64,000 nucleotides of DNA from NCBI GenBank assembly GCA_005790605.1, contig SXUI01000018.1, forward strand, positions 62,001-126,000. Direction: 5' to 3'. Positions 8,377 through 17,775 of this stretch are shown in pieces (position 1 is the first letter of the stretch; each line of letters opens with the position of its first letter). The notes under the pieces were generated by a model. The model was not told where the DNA came from and made no database searches. It saw only the letters and a program-made list of their open reading frames with translations. The position numbers were made by a program, and so were the translations under genes. The DNA comes from Planctomycetia bacterium (GTDB taxonomy: Bacteria; Planctomycetota; Phycisphaerae; Phycisphaerales; SM1A02).

Positions 8377-10402
8377 GCATTTTCTCGTGCACGGATTCCT
8401 CGACGCTTCCATCGTCTTTAGCGTTCGCACCGCGCGCTTTCAACAAACGCAGCATGCGCGCAAGATCACGGAAACCACCGACCGCGAACCACAGCACCAC
8501 AGAGGTTCCGACCACGAGGGTGAAGTAGGTGTAACCATGCCAGAAGGAGAGCCACGCGGAATCTTCGAACGGGTAGAGGACGATGATCGGCGTGCCGATC
8601 GCGAAGAGCATCGTGCCCGCAATCGGCCATGCAAGCGTGACCCAAGTGACGACGCGATCCCAGCCTGTGAAGTCGCGATCGATGCCGATCTTCTCCCAGA
8701 AACTCCGTCGCTCGTCCGCGCCGATGGCGCGTTCGGTTTCGTCGTTGTCCTCAGAGACAGCGTATGCGCCACGGCGAAGCAGTTGATCCAGATCGAACCG
8801 CTGACCTTCCGTGATCGACACCGACACGTAGGCAATCGACGCCACAATCATGGCGAAGAATCCCAAGAGTTGACCGTTGAATTTGTTCACCATGAGCAGC
8901 GACGTATACAGCGCGTTGAAACCGCCGCCTTCCCATGCCTGCCAGACGCTGCCGAACTCCTTCGTAAAGATTCCGATGGCAGCGCACGCCATGCCGCTCA
9001 GCATTCCGGCCCATGCCGCGCGAGTGGTTCCCCACCGCGTGTAAAGACCGCCAATGATCGCGCAGCCCGCGCCTGCAAAGAACAAACTCGCCGTGAGATT
9101 GCAGTACATCGCGATGCGCTCGTTCGGAGATCGAAACGCCATGCTGAAGCAGAATCCGAAGACTGCGACTGCAAAGATCGCGCACTTGATGACGAGTACA
9201 TGGCGCGATGCCTTCAATGGAGCAAGCCCCAACCGCTGCCGCACGGGCATGATGACATCCTGCACGAGAATGGATCCCCACGAGTGCAAGTACGCGTTGT
9301 CTGTGCCCAGATACGCGCCGAACATCGCAGCGACAACAAGGCCAAGCAATCCTGCCGGAAGCATGGCGCCAAGCACGACGGGGATGCGGAGCTCGCTCAC
9401 TTGCCCTGCGGGCATCGCAGCCACCGCGTCGCGCATGACTTGCCCCTCGACCGCGTAACTCGGGTGCTCGAGCATCGTGCGCACGCAAAGCGGCAGCACG
9501 AGCGTGATGAGCATCAGCACGCGGAATCGCCAACCGTTCAGGATGTTCGCCATCTTCGATTCATGCGGCGTAATCGCGGCGGCGTTGTAGCCTTGGTCGC
9601 CCTGCCACGCCTTCGCGGTGTAGAGCAGAATCACGACCTGAATCATCCAGTACGCAACATTGAAATTCTCTTCGGCGCTCATCGCACTCGGCGCAGGATT
9701 GATGAGTGACTTGCCGTTTTTCACAGACAGAAGCGTGTCCGAGAGATCGCTCCATGGGAACTTCATCAGAAGCCACAGCGTCAGAGCCGCGAACACGAGA
9801 TTGCAAAACACGCCCTGCAGGAAGTCCGTCAGCATGACGGTCACTTGTCCGCCGAGGAAAATGAAAAACAGCGCGGTGCTCAGCATCACGATCATGAGCG
9901 CGGCGTAGGTGTCGACCTCCACGCCACTCACAAGAAACACTTGTGGCAAGCCGGTGAGATGCATCAGGAAGCGCGCTGAGATTCCGGGAAACACGCCGTA
10001 GTTCAAAAGTCCCGCAGCAAACGCCACGAATCCACAGAAGATGCGGAACGACCGCGAGTACCGCATTTCGAGAAACTGCGCCAGCGTCAACGCGCGAGTG
10101 CGGCGGTATCGATACGCGACCCATCCAGTGAGCGCGAGAAAAATCATCACCGGACCTTCCGCGAGTCCCCACCAGATCGATGTGTATCCCACATCGTAAT
10201 TTTGCTGGAAGTACCACGCGAGCGTGATCAGACCAATCGATGCACGCGCATCGGCGAGCGCGATGAGGTACCGACCGGCGCACCGGTTCGCCGCGAGAAA
10301 TCCGGCGACGCTCCGTCCGTACTTGCGCGTGGCGATTCCAACGGCCGCGAGGCCCACCACGAGCGCGATTGGGAAGAGCCAGTCGAGGAGCGTCATATGC
10401 AT
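8369..10402 (-). CDS. Sodium:solute symporter (SSS family)
   Basis: A 677-residue, roughly 14-helix transporter of the SSS family, which couples substrate uptake to sodium. The features seen are a small N-terminal helix, the unwound first core helix followed by WWGLAEGP, and the family-like LAQFLEMRYSRSFR segment near residue 110. A hydrophilic stretch near residues 560-600 precedes the last two helices. It lies between an alpha-mannosidase (22 bases upstream) and a beta-mannosidase (8-base overlap), so its substrate is most likely mannose or a small manno-oligosaccharide; that is inferred from context only. Confidence 0.9.
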   Translation of the reverse strand: MHMTLLDWLFPIALVVGLAAVGIATRKYGRSVAGFLAANRCAGRYLIALADARASIGLITLAWYFQQNYDVGYTSIWWGLAEGPVMIFLALTGWVAYRYRRTRALTLAQFLEMRYSRSFRIFCGFVAFAAGLLNYGVFPGISARFLMHLTGLPQVFLVSGVEVDTYAALMIVMLSTALFFIFLGGQVTVMLTDFLQGVFCNLVFAALTLWLLMKFPWSDLSDTLLSVKNGKSLINPAPSAMSAEENFNVAYWMIQVVILLYTAKAWQGDQGYNAAAITPHESKMANILNGWRFRVLMLITLVLPLCVRTMLEHPSYAVEGQVMRDAVAAMPAGQVSELRIPVVLGAMLPAGLLGLVVAAMFGAYLGTDNAYLHSWGSILVQDVIMPVRQRLGLAPLKASRHVLVIKCAIFAVAVFGFCFSMAFRSPNERIAMYCNLTASLFFAGAGCAIIGGLYTRWGTTRAAWAGMLSGMACAAIGIFTKEFGSVWQAWEGGGFNALYTSLLMVNKFNGQLLGFFAMIVASIAYVSVSITEGQRFDLDQLLRRGAYAVSEDNDETERAIGADERRSFWEKIGIDRDFTGWDRVVTWVTLAWPIAGTMLFAIGTPIIVLYPFEDSAWLSFWHGYTYFTLVVGTSVVLWFAVGGFRDLARMLRLLKARGANAKDDGSVEESVHEKMHG

Positions 10403-10424
10403 CGAGAGATTGCCTCAGTACAAG

Positions 10425-13400
10425 TCATGGATGCGCGACGACTGTCGCAATCCCGAATGGGTGCAAAGCAAACTGAATCTCATTGCGCTTCGCATCGAAG
10501 TGGCCGCGTTCCTGTGCGGACTCGAGCGGTCGCTCGAAGGCATCCGTGCACTCCGCGCGTTGACACCAAGAGGGCATCCGCACGCACACCGTACCGCGCG
10601 CTCCGTGCTTTTCGACGATGCGAATCGCCACGCCTTGTCCACTCTCGCAGGGCTTGATCGCGGCGATCTCGACCGCCATCGGCGGCTCGCACACGACAGC
10701 GCACGGCTGCGCGAGCGTTCCTTTGCCTCGACCGACACCGAGCACGGTCAACGGACGCAAGAAACGCTCAGCTTCCGCATCGATTTCCGCAGCGCGCCAG
10801 TCGCCATCGTGCGCGAGGATCGCGTATCGGAATGCGTGAAGGCGACGATCACAGGTTGCGTCGGGGAAGTTCGGAGACTTGAGAAGCGAAAGCCCGAGCG
10901 TTGTCGCGTTCGACGACGCTCGCGCATCCCGACCGTACTTCCCGTCATCGAGAATCGACACGCCGAATCCGGCTTCCGAAACATCCATCCACCGATGGCC
11001 TGGCACTTCGAATTGCGCCTTCTCATGGGTCGTGTTGCGATGCGTCGCACGCTCAATCGCGCCGAACTGAATCCCATACGTGGCTGCACGCGCTCGCACG
11101 CCAATTGGGAACTCAGCCCGAAGCAATGTTTGCGACTCGCGCCAGTCCACTTCACAGAGCACTTCAACGCGACGAGAGAGCGCATCGAGGCGATAGATCA
11201 TGCGCATTTCGCTCCGTGCGCCGATGGACTGCAGCACTTCAATCTCGCCACGAATTCCCTCGTTGGTGAGCACACGAATCTGCGCCGCCCCCTCGACCAA
11301 CGTTGGCTTCTCGCGATAATCGCGGTCCGTGTCCCACGCCTCCCACCGTCGTGGACGATCCTCAAACAACATGAGCTGATGCAGCGGAAGCAGGCCGCGT
11401 CCATTTGCGGTGGGCGCATTCAACACGCGCCCATCTTCGTTGCGAACAAGCAACGCAATCCGACCCGCGGCATCAAGTTCCATTGCGATGGATCGATTCG
11501 CGAGCGACCGCTTCGAAACATCCACAGGATCCGGCGTACCGCTCTTCCATGGTGTAACGGCTGCGATCGAACAGGCTTGAATTTCAGGGAAAAAATGCAA
11601 TTCGCCGTCTGGAGAGGCGGCGACCCCACTCGCTCCTGATGACGCAGGATTGCACACCACGAGGCTCTCGCCTCCCCCAAGAATCCCGCACAACGCATCG
11701 GCCGCATCGTCGGCGACCGCATTTGCTTTGCTCAGAGTCACCTCGTGATCGCGCTGTGCATCTTCATAGACCGCCGTGATGCTTGAGCCGGGAAGGATGT
11801 CATGAAACTGGTTGAGCAGTAGTGACTTCCATGACGCATCGAGCGCGTCACGCGTCTTCGCACAGTCCCCGCGCTTCGCAAGAGCCGCACTCAAGAATTC
11901 CGCGCGACGCAGCGCCTCCTCATTCTGAAGATTCGCTTGCTTGATCCACGCTTGGCTGGTGTATGTCCCACGGTGCAACTCAAGATAGAGCTCACCGTCC
12001 CACCGTTGCGCTGGCGTATGGCTCGATTCCTTGCTCGCAACATCGCGATGCAAGTCTTCGCACCACGCGTGCACGCTCTTCTGCTGCACCTGTGGCAGCC
12101 CCTCAATGGCAGCGGCTCGTTGGGCGCGCTGTGCCATCTCAGCAGTCGGGCCTCCGCCGCCATCCCCAAATCCGTACGGTTGCAACCAACGCTGACTCAC
12201 TGCGCTACTCGCGATGAGGTTCTTCTCGCCCGCGAGGAAGTCTTGCGGGAGAATCGAACTGTTGTAGTTGTGCCCTGGAGTGAGGTGCGTCAGCACTTCA
12301 CTTCCATCGATGCCTCGCCACATGAATGTCACATGTGGGAATCGATTCGTCTCACACCAACTCATCTTGTTGGTGATGAATGTGTCCATCCCCGCATGCC
12401 GCAAGATCTGCGGGAATGACGCGGGAAATCCGAAGGTATCGGGGAGGTAGACCTGACGCTGCGGCGCGTCCTTGCCAAATACTCGCGCCCAGTACCCACA
12501 ACCGTGGAGCATCTGGCGAATGAAACTCTCACCTGAGGGACAAGTGCAATCCGGTTCGATCCACATCGCACCCGCGGCTTCCCAGCGCCCAGACTTCACC
12601 GCGCGCTTGATCCGCGCGAAGAGTTTGGGTGCATCTTCTTCCACATATGCATACTGCTGCGCTTGTGAGCAAAGAAATCGAAAGTTCGGGAACCGATCCA
12701 TCAGCGCCAGCACATTCGCGAAGCTGCGAATGCACTTGCGACGCGTCTCGACGATGGGCCACAACCACGCAGTATCGATATGTGCATGCCCGACGGCGTT
12801 GCACATCGAATTCGCGTCGCGGCCATGTCCAACGAGCATGCGGTCGAGCTGGCGCCGTTGCTGCTTGATCGCAGCGCGGGGATCAGCCGCGGGAATTGCG
12901 CCATGCATCGCTCGCAATCCCGCATCGAGTTCCTTCGCGCGCGGATCCGATGCGTCAAGCGCGAGCATCGTGCGGCGCGCTGTATCGAAGTCCTGCGCGA
13001 ATTGCCATGCTTCATGGTCATAGGCGACGAGTTCACAGAGCTCGACTCGACCAGGACGATCTTCCTTCCATCTTGCATGCTGCTCTGGATGATCCCACCA
13101 GAATGTGGAGATTCCTAACGGGAGATTGCATGCGCCCTCAATGAGGCAGTCGATCTTTTCGCCACCCTTCGCCCGCGGAACCAGCACCACCATGTCACGG
13201 TACGGATCGAATCCGTGCACGGGCGCACCATCTCGCCAAAGTGTTCCCTCTGTCCCGCACGAAAACCGGAGCGCGACGCAGCGACCGCGCATGGAAGCAG
13301 GGACAACACCTTGCACTCGAAACCACGCAGTCGACCACACAGGTCCCCATCGAGTTCCGATGGGACACTGCGTAAACTTGGCTCGTTGAGCGAGCGCGAC

Positions 13401-13535
13401 GCTTGGTCGATCGACGCCCTTCGGTCGCCACCAAGTCAGACTGAGCGATGAGCGAATCGGGAACGCGAGTGGCGCAAGAATCTCTTGGGCGAAACTCTCG
13501 TATCGAAGGGCGGAGTACTGAAGTTCCGGGAGCAC
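10425..13535 (-). CDS. Glycoside hydrolase family 38 alpha-mannosidase
   Basis: A 1036-residue GH38 enzyme that hydrolyses terminal alpha-mannose residues. The zinc-site motif GHAHIDTAWLWP is at about residues 249-260, the catalytic Asp is in YLPDTFG (about residue 365), and the HWYW-like region and C-terminal beta domains follow. The length is usual for the bacterial class with an extra N-terminal domain. No signal peptide, so a cytoplasmic enzyme is likely. The start is GTG at 13535, four bases after the stop of the upstream membrane protein; the symporter and beta-mannosidase genes follow. Together they can take up and fully degrade mannosides with mixed linkage. Confidence 0.93.
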   Translation of the reverse strand: MLPELQYSALRYESFAQEILAPLAFPIRSSLSLTWWRPKGVDRPSVALAQRAKFTQCPIGTRWGPVWSTAWFRVQGVVPASMRGRCVALRFSCGTEGTLWRDGAPVHGFDPYRDMVVLVPRAKGGEKIDCLIEGACNLPLGISTFWWDHPEQHARWKEDRPGRVELCELVAYDHEAWQFAQDFDTARRTMLALDASDPRAKELDAGLRAMHGAIPAADPRAAIKQQRRQLDRMLVGHGRDANSMCNAVGHAHIDTAWLWPIVETRRKCIRSFANVLALMDRFPNFRFLCSQAQQYAYVEEDAPKLFARIKRAVKSGRWEAAGAMWIEPDCTCPSGESFIRQMLHGCGYWARVFGKDAPQRQVYLPDTFGFPASFPQILRHAGMDTFITNKMSWCETNRFPHVTFMWRGIDGSEVLTHLTPGHNYNSSILPQDFLAGEKNLIASSAVSQRWLQPYGFGDGGGGPTAEMAQRAQRAAAIEGLPQVQQKSVHAWCEDLHRDVASKESSHTPAQRWDGELYLELHRGTYTSQAWIKQANLQNEEALRRAEFLSAALAKRGDCAKTRDALDASWKSLLLNQFHDILPGSSITAVYEDAQRDHEVTLSKANAVADDAADALCGILGGGESLVVCNPASSGASGVAASPDGELHFFPEIQACSIAAVTPWKSGTPDPVDVSKRSLANRSIAMELDAAGRIALLVRNEDGRVLNAPTANGRGLLPLHQLMLFEDRPRRWEAWDTDRDYREKPTLVEGAAQIRVLTNEGIRGEIEVLQSIGARSEMRMIYRLDALSRRVEVLCEVDWRESQTLLRAEFPIGVRARAATYGIQFGAIERATHRNTTHEKAQFEVPGHRWMDVSEAGFGVSILDDGKYGRDARASSNATTLGLSLLKSPNFPDATCDRRLHAFRYAILAHDGDWRAAEIDAEAERFLRPLTVLGVGRGKGTLAQPCAVVCEPPMAVEIAAIKPCESGQGVAIRIVEKHGARGTVCVRMPSWCQRAECTDAFERPLESAQERGHFDAKRNEIQFALHPFGIATVVAHP

Positions 13536-13539
13536 CTGC

Positions 13540-14832
13540 TCACTGTACTGCGGCAGTCGGAGTTCGTATGCCGAAGGGGTTTCGAATGAAGGACCAGAGA
13601 CCGGCTAACCCCTTCAGAATGAGACCGTCCTTTCGCTCGGCACCAAATCGCGCTGCAACGACTGCTTCGTGCGAGCGATAGCGCGGCGGAAGGGCGACGA
13701 GTGCGCCGCTCCCCTGCTCAGTTGTCGCAACGAAGGTCGACCAAAGGACACCGCATACGAGCGCGCTCGGATGAGCACCCAAGTCCACCTCGCGAGAGGG
13801 CATGATGAACCATGGGCGGTAGCAGAACTTCATCGAAGCACCGTTCGGAACGATGGTGCCTCGCGTTCGAATGGGCAAGCCAGCGCGCGGGCGAGCGAGA
13901 AATGCGCGAACCGGTCCATCATGTGGAATCGCGCGGAACCATCGCATCGTCAGCAAGTCCCATGCGCAGGTTGTCGCGAAGAGGTTGAGGCGGACGCACC
14001 ATCCCGCAACAAGCATGCAGAAAATCACAATTGGAAGCGCGACGATCGCACCAAGCACCGGGTGAATCGCGAGCGCTCCGAGAAGCACGCCCAGAAATGC
14101 CGCCCGAACCGAAAGCAAAGCTGCGTCCACAAGCGCGAACGGACTGAGGAGTACAAGGGCGTCAATCGTGTGAGAAACCACCCAAACGACCGCAAACAAC
14201 GCCAATGCCGCGATGTACATCATGACATCCGTCGGCACGCCTGCAAATGCGAGGTTGTTGGGAAGCGCGATCGCGGTCGCGACTTGATTCACACTCACGC
14301 CAGCGTGCGACATCGCAGAAGCGATGTATGGAAGGAGCAGGCCAGCCGCTAAGAGCGCTGAACACTTGTTTTCAAGATAGTGCACGGCGTCAAACACCTT
14401 ACGAACCGGCCAAGGGACGGGGCGAGTCGTCCATCGCGCGATCTGTCCGATCGCAAAGATCGCGAGAAGAGTTCCCCAGACCCAAGGATTCGCGTGAAGA
14501 GGAAGCGCGCTTCCAGGCGCAGCGCGGTACCAATCGATCGCGCCAAAGAGCGACATCACCATCAAGGGTGAAATCGCCAAACCCGTGATCTCAGCGAATC
14601 CGCCACTGATGCTTGTTGATCGGAGTTCCACATTTGCCTTCGCCGGAACGGACGGAGCATCATGCGGCGCGGCTGCGGATTGCGTCGACAGCGCCACTGG
14701 CCTTACGGCAGCAGACGCGCGCGAGTTGATCCCGAGTGCAAGTGCGGCGAACGCAAGAACACACATCATGCGGCGGAACGGAATTCGATTCCAGAGTTTC
14801 ATGCGTTTGCTCACTCTCAGCGCCCTGTTCAT
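13540..14832 (-). CDS. Hypothetical membrane protein with signal peptide-like N-terminus
   Basis: I do not recognise this 430-residue protein. After a hydrophobic N-terminal segment (probable signal peptide ending near ASA) there is a Pro/Ala stretch and then about seven to eight hydrophobic helices between residues 75 and 270, followed by a soluble C-terminal part with RPRAGLPIRTRGT. Three in-phase Met codons lie in the first 23 residues; the outermost is given. It ends four bases before the alpha-mannosidase start, so it is probably the first gene of the mannosidase operon, but its role there is unknown. Confidence 0.75.
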   Translation of the reverse strand: MNRALRVSKRMKLWNRIPFRRMMCVLAFAALALGINSRASAAVRPVALSTQSAAAPHDAPSVPAKANVELRSTSISGGFAEITGLAISPLMVMSLFGAIDWYRAAPGSALPLHANPWVWGTLLAIFAIGQIARWTTRPVPWPVRKVFDAVHYLENKCSALLAAGLLLPYIASAMSHAGVSVNQVATAIALPNNLAFAGVPTDVMMYIAALALFAVVWVVSHTIDALVLLSPFALVDAALLSVRAAFLGVLLGALAIHPVLGAIVALPIVIFCMLVAGWCVRLNLFATTCAWDLLTMRWFRAIPHDGPVRAFLARPRAGLPIRTRGTIVPNGASMKFCYRPWFIMPSREVDLGAHPSALVCGVLWSTFVATTEQGSGALVALPPRYRSHEAVVAARFGAERKDGLILKGLAGLWSFIRNPFGIRTPTAAVQ

Positions 14833-14897
14833 ACGCGGTTCCCGAAACCCGAGTTCGGGCGCGCCAACCTAAGTTCGCAGCATACCCTGTCCACCCC

Positions 14898-15848
14898 TTG
14901 CCAATCGATCCTTCCAACTACGCGACGATTGCACCGGAGGTGCTGCGGAGCGCGACATCTGTGATCCCGAGCGCTCTCCTTGCAGGCGCTATCGCCGTCC
15001 TCGCTACATTTTTCGTCGAACGATTTGGCGGCATCGTCGGAGGGATCCTCTCCACGCTTCCGACCACCATCGTTGCCTACGCGCTTGGCATCTACGCTCA
15101 GAGCGTCTCCACCGATGAGTTTCGCCGCGCGATGGCATTCGTGCCACTCGGCATCCTGCTGAACGCTGCCTACCTCCTGCTCTGGCGTTGGCTCCCCGAT
15201 CAACTGAAGCGACTTCAGGTTCGCCACGTGTTGAGGTCAACGATCGCACTTGCATCGTTCGCGTGGATCGTCGCGGCGCTCGTCCTCATCTTCGCCCACG
15301 ATCACTACGAACCAAGCGTTGAGGAAAGCGTCTTTTTCGGCGGTGCGGCGACTTGCGTCGGCCTCGCACTTGGTCTTTACGCAACGCGACGTGTGCACTC
15401 CGCGCCACGCGGATCCCATCGCGTTCGGCTCATCACCTACTTCATGCGCGGGGTCGGCGCGAGCGTTGTCGTCGGCGCGGCAATTCTCATCGGTCGATCT
15501 GGGCTGCCGCTCGCAAGCGGGCTGGCAAGCGTGTTCCCGATCATCTTCACCACCATCATGGTTTCGACTTGGCTCTCGCAAGGCGAAGAGGTTCCGGCAG
15601 GAGCGGCAGGTCCGATGACGCTCGGGACGCTGAGCATCAGTGTCTTCGCACTGCTCGCCTGCTGGTGGATGCCGGCACTCGGACCAATCATTGGGGCAAC
15701 CTGCGCATGGTGCGCATCCACTGCTTGCGTGAGCATTCCGGGATACCTGTACATAAGGTCACATTGCATGGTCTCGAAAGATCACGAACAAGCTGCTGCT
15801 GACCAGAGCGGGACTATCGGAACCGCATCGAATCGAAAGATTTCGTGA
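14898..15848 (+). CDS. Multi-pass membrane protein of unknown function with two similar halves
   Basis: About 316 residues with nine or ten predicted membrane helices and a hydrophilic tail. Two segments resemble one another, FGGIVGGILSTLPTTIV near residue 38 and SGLPLASGLASVFPIIFTT near residue 210, which suggests an internal duplication as in many transporters. I cannot name the family. The open frame begins at 14736, but that would overlap the divergent gene by almost 100 bases and add a Cys-rich, non-membrane leader, so I prefer TTG at 14898; GTG at 14940 is another choice. Confidence 0.7.
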   Translation: MPIDPSNYATIAPEVLRSATSVIPSALLAGAIAVLATFFVERFGGIVGGILSTLPTTIVAYALGIYAQSVSTDEFRRAMAFVPLGILLNAAYLLLWRWLPDQLKRLQVRHVLRSTIALASFAWIVAALVLIFAHDHYEPSVEESVFFGGAATCVGLALGLYATRRVHSAPRGSHRVRLITYFMRGVGASVVVGAAILIGRSGLPLASGLASVFPIIFTTIMVSTWLSQGEEVPAGAAGPMTLGTLSISVFALLACWWMPALGPIIGATCAWCASTACVSIPGYLYIRSHCMVSKDHEQAAADQSGTIGTASNRKIS

Positions 15849-15910
15849 TAATCTCAGCAACTCAAGCAAGCAGAGGCCGAAGAACCACGGCATACTTTCA
15901 ATAACTTTCC

Positions 15911-16399
15911 ATGCGCTCCCGCTCTGCCATCCGCACGCTCGCCATTCTCGCCTTCACGGTGTGGACTGCCTTGTGCTGCTGTGAGCGCCGAGTGCTCGCG
16001 GAATGGATCGGCTTCGCCATGCCGCAGATGAGTTGCTGCATCGGCGCCGAGCCTGAAATCTCCGAAGGTGACTTCGCAGACGAAGTTCCAGCATGTTGCG
16101 CAAGCAAGCACTGCGCGGGGAGTTCTGAATCCGACACGCCCGATCCGAAGCCTGAGGGCTGCGCGATGAAGGGCTGTTGCGATCGATTCAGTGGACCGAT
16201 CGTTGTGTTTGATGTTCCCACTGACAGTGTGGGCGTTGACTGCGTGTGGTACGCCGACCTACGAACGCTGAGCTCAAGTGCGATCGACGCGGATGACGCT
16301 GCGCGGCACCCGCCCCCACCATGGCTCGGTGCATGGCCGAATGTCGCATCCTTCTCGCCGAAGTTGATGCTCGTGATCTCGAGCCGAATCCGAATCTAA
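15911..16399 (+). CDS. Small cysteine-rich exported protein
   Basis: A 162-residue protein with an N-terminal hydrophobic segment that looks like a signal peptide, then Cys pairs and triplets (LCCCE, SCC, ACCASKHC, GCAMKGCC). The Cys-rich part ends near residue 95; the rest is Trp/Pro-containing and ordinary. Such patterns are typical of proteins that bind metal ions or form disulfides outside the cytoplasm. It is the first gene before an exporter cluster, with 77 bases to the outer-membrane factor, so it may be a metal-binding or sensing partner of it. The function is an inference; I do not recognise a named family. Confidence 0.75.
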   Translation: MRSRSAIRTLAILAFTVWTALCCCERRVLAEWIGFAMPQMSCCIGAEPEISEGDFADEVPACCASKHCAGSSESDTPDPKPEGCAMKGCCDRFSGPIVVFDVPTDSVGVDCVWYADLRTLSSSAIDADDAARHPPPPWLGAWPNVASFSPKLMLVISSRIRI

Positions 16400-16476
16400 G
16401 TCCGCCGAGTGCCTTGCCTCGCCCCGCAATCATTGCGTTGGGCCTTCTCGCATTCACTTGGTTCAAGGACAAATCC

Positions 16477-17775
16477 GTGCACAATCCAATCGCTCAGCTG
16501 AGCCCTCAGACCGCGTGCGCGATCACGCTGCTCACCGCACTCGCACTCGCAATTCCAGCCTGTTCATCAAACGATGCGTTCCGATCTTCTCAACCCGCTG
16601 CGATCCACGCCGCGCTGACTGAGTCCCTCAGTCCAGACGCTGCGGCACTTCTCGCACTAGAGCGCGCGCCCGCAGTGCAAGCCGCGCTGTTACGAAGTCA
16701 CTCGGCTGCATTACAAGCGCGCGCTGTCGCGCTTCCGCCCGACCCGAGCCTCGCGCTCTCTTGGGGCTTTCCTATCGGGATGGGCGAAAACCCTGTCACC
16801 GCGGGGATCATGGGCGAACTCGCGTGGCTGTTTGCCCGCGATCGACTCGTCAACGCCGCCAACGCATCACGAGAGATCGCCGCCGAAGAACTCCTCGCGG
16901 TTTGCGCTTCCACCGCAGCCGAGGCGCGCGAGCTCACTCGGTCACTCCGCTTCTCGCGGACAGCCGTGGAAGCGGCGCGTGCACTCGTGGCCGCGAGGCA
17001 AAACATCGCTGACTCCGATGACGCGATGGTCCTCGCAGGTGAACTCCCGCTCGCTGAAGCGATCGAATCGGCATCAGAACGAGAAACAGCAATCGCGATG
17101 GAGGCAGATATGCGACTCGAGGCTCATGAACTCGAGCGCGCACTCGCGTCATTGCTCGCCGTCGAAGCCATTGGACCCGTGACGGCTGAGCTCACGGATC
17201 CGGCAGCCCTCGAACTCTCGACGCGAACGATTGATGTGCTTGAGGCTGAAAGAGATCGCGCGATGCGCGCAAGCGAACTCGCGGAACTGGACTCTTGGTT
17301 TGCGAGTGGCCTTGATGGAGAAGTCGCGTACGAACGAGACATGGAGGGCGACAAAGCGGTGATGATCGGCGCAAACATCGGCATTCCGATCTTCCGCCGC
17401 GGGCTTGAGGTGCAGAGTGCCGTTGCGCAATTGCGCGCAGCTGAGGCCACCCTCGCCGACGCTCTTCGCATGGCAAGCCTCGACGCCGAGCACTCGCTCG
17501 ACCGCGTGAAACGCGCGCATGAAGCCGCACACGCGGCATTGGTTGGCGCAGACGGACTTGAGCAGTATGCCGCGACTGTGCATGCGGCACTCGAAGCCGG
17601 CGAATCGAGCCCGCGCGCGACGAACCTCGCGCGCGCGATGGCAGCAGAGCGACGAATCGAGGCGATGCGACGCGCGATTCTTGAAGCGGATGCCCTCGCT
17701 GTACTTGAAGCGCGGACGCGAACGGCGGCACCACCAACGGTTGCCCGCGCGCAGAAGGAAGGAGGCGCATCGTGA
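16477..17775 (+). CDS. Outer-membrane efflux factor (TolC/OEP family), probable lipoprotein
   Basis: The 432 residues include two repeats rich in Ala, Glu and Arg with long coiled-coil helices, the pattern of TolC-type outer-membrane factors that form the exit duct of tripartite exporters. The signal sequence ends IPAC-SSND, which resembles a lipobox. The open frame starts upstream at 16321, overlapping the Cys-rich gene, but the GTG at 16477 is directly before the signal sequence, so I chose it. The stop overlaps the GTG of the adaptor gene by four bases. Substrate unknown. Confidence 0.85.
   Translation: MHNPIAQLSPQTACAITLLTALALAIPACSSNDAFRSSQPAAIHAALTESLSPDAAALLALERAPAVQAALLRSHSAALQARAVALPPDPSLALSWGFPIGMGENPVTAGIMGELAWLFARDRLVNAANASREIAAEELLAVCASTAAEARELTRSLRFSRTAVEAARALVAARQNIADSDDAMVLAGELPLAEAIESASERETAIAMEADMRLEAHELERALASLLAVEAIGPVTAELTDPAALELSTRTIDVLEAERDRAMRASELAELDSWFASGLDGEVAYERDMEGDKAVMIGANIGIPIFRRGLEVQSAVAQLRAAEATLADALRMASLDAEHSLDRVKRAHEAAHAALVGADGLEQYAATVHAALEAGESSPRATNLARAMAAERRIEAMRRAILEADALAVLEARTRTAAPPTVARAQKEGGAS

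Noticed and set aside
8249-9709. 486-residue plus-strand ORF
   Set aside because: It is antisense to the symporter gene, His/Arg-rich and without motifs; a shadow of high GC codon use.
10224-11639. 471-residue plus-strand ORF
   Set aside because: Antisense to the alpha-mannosidase gene and without protein-like motifs.
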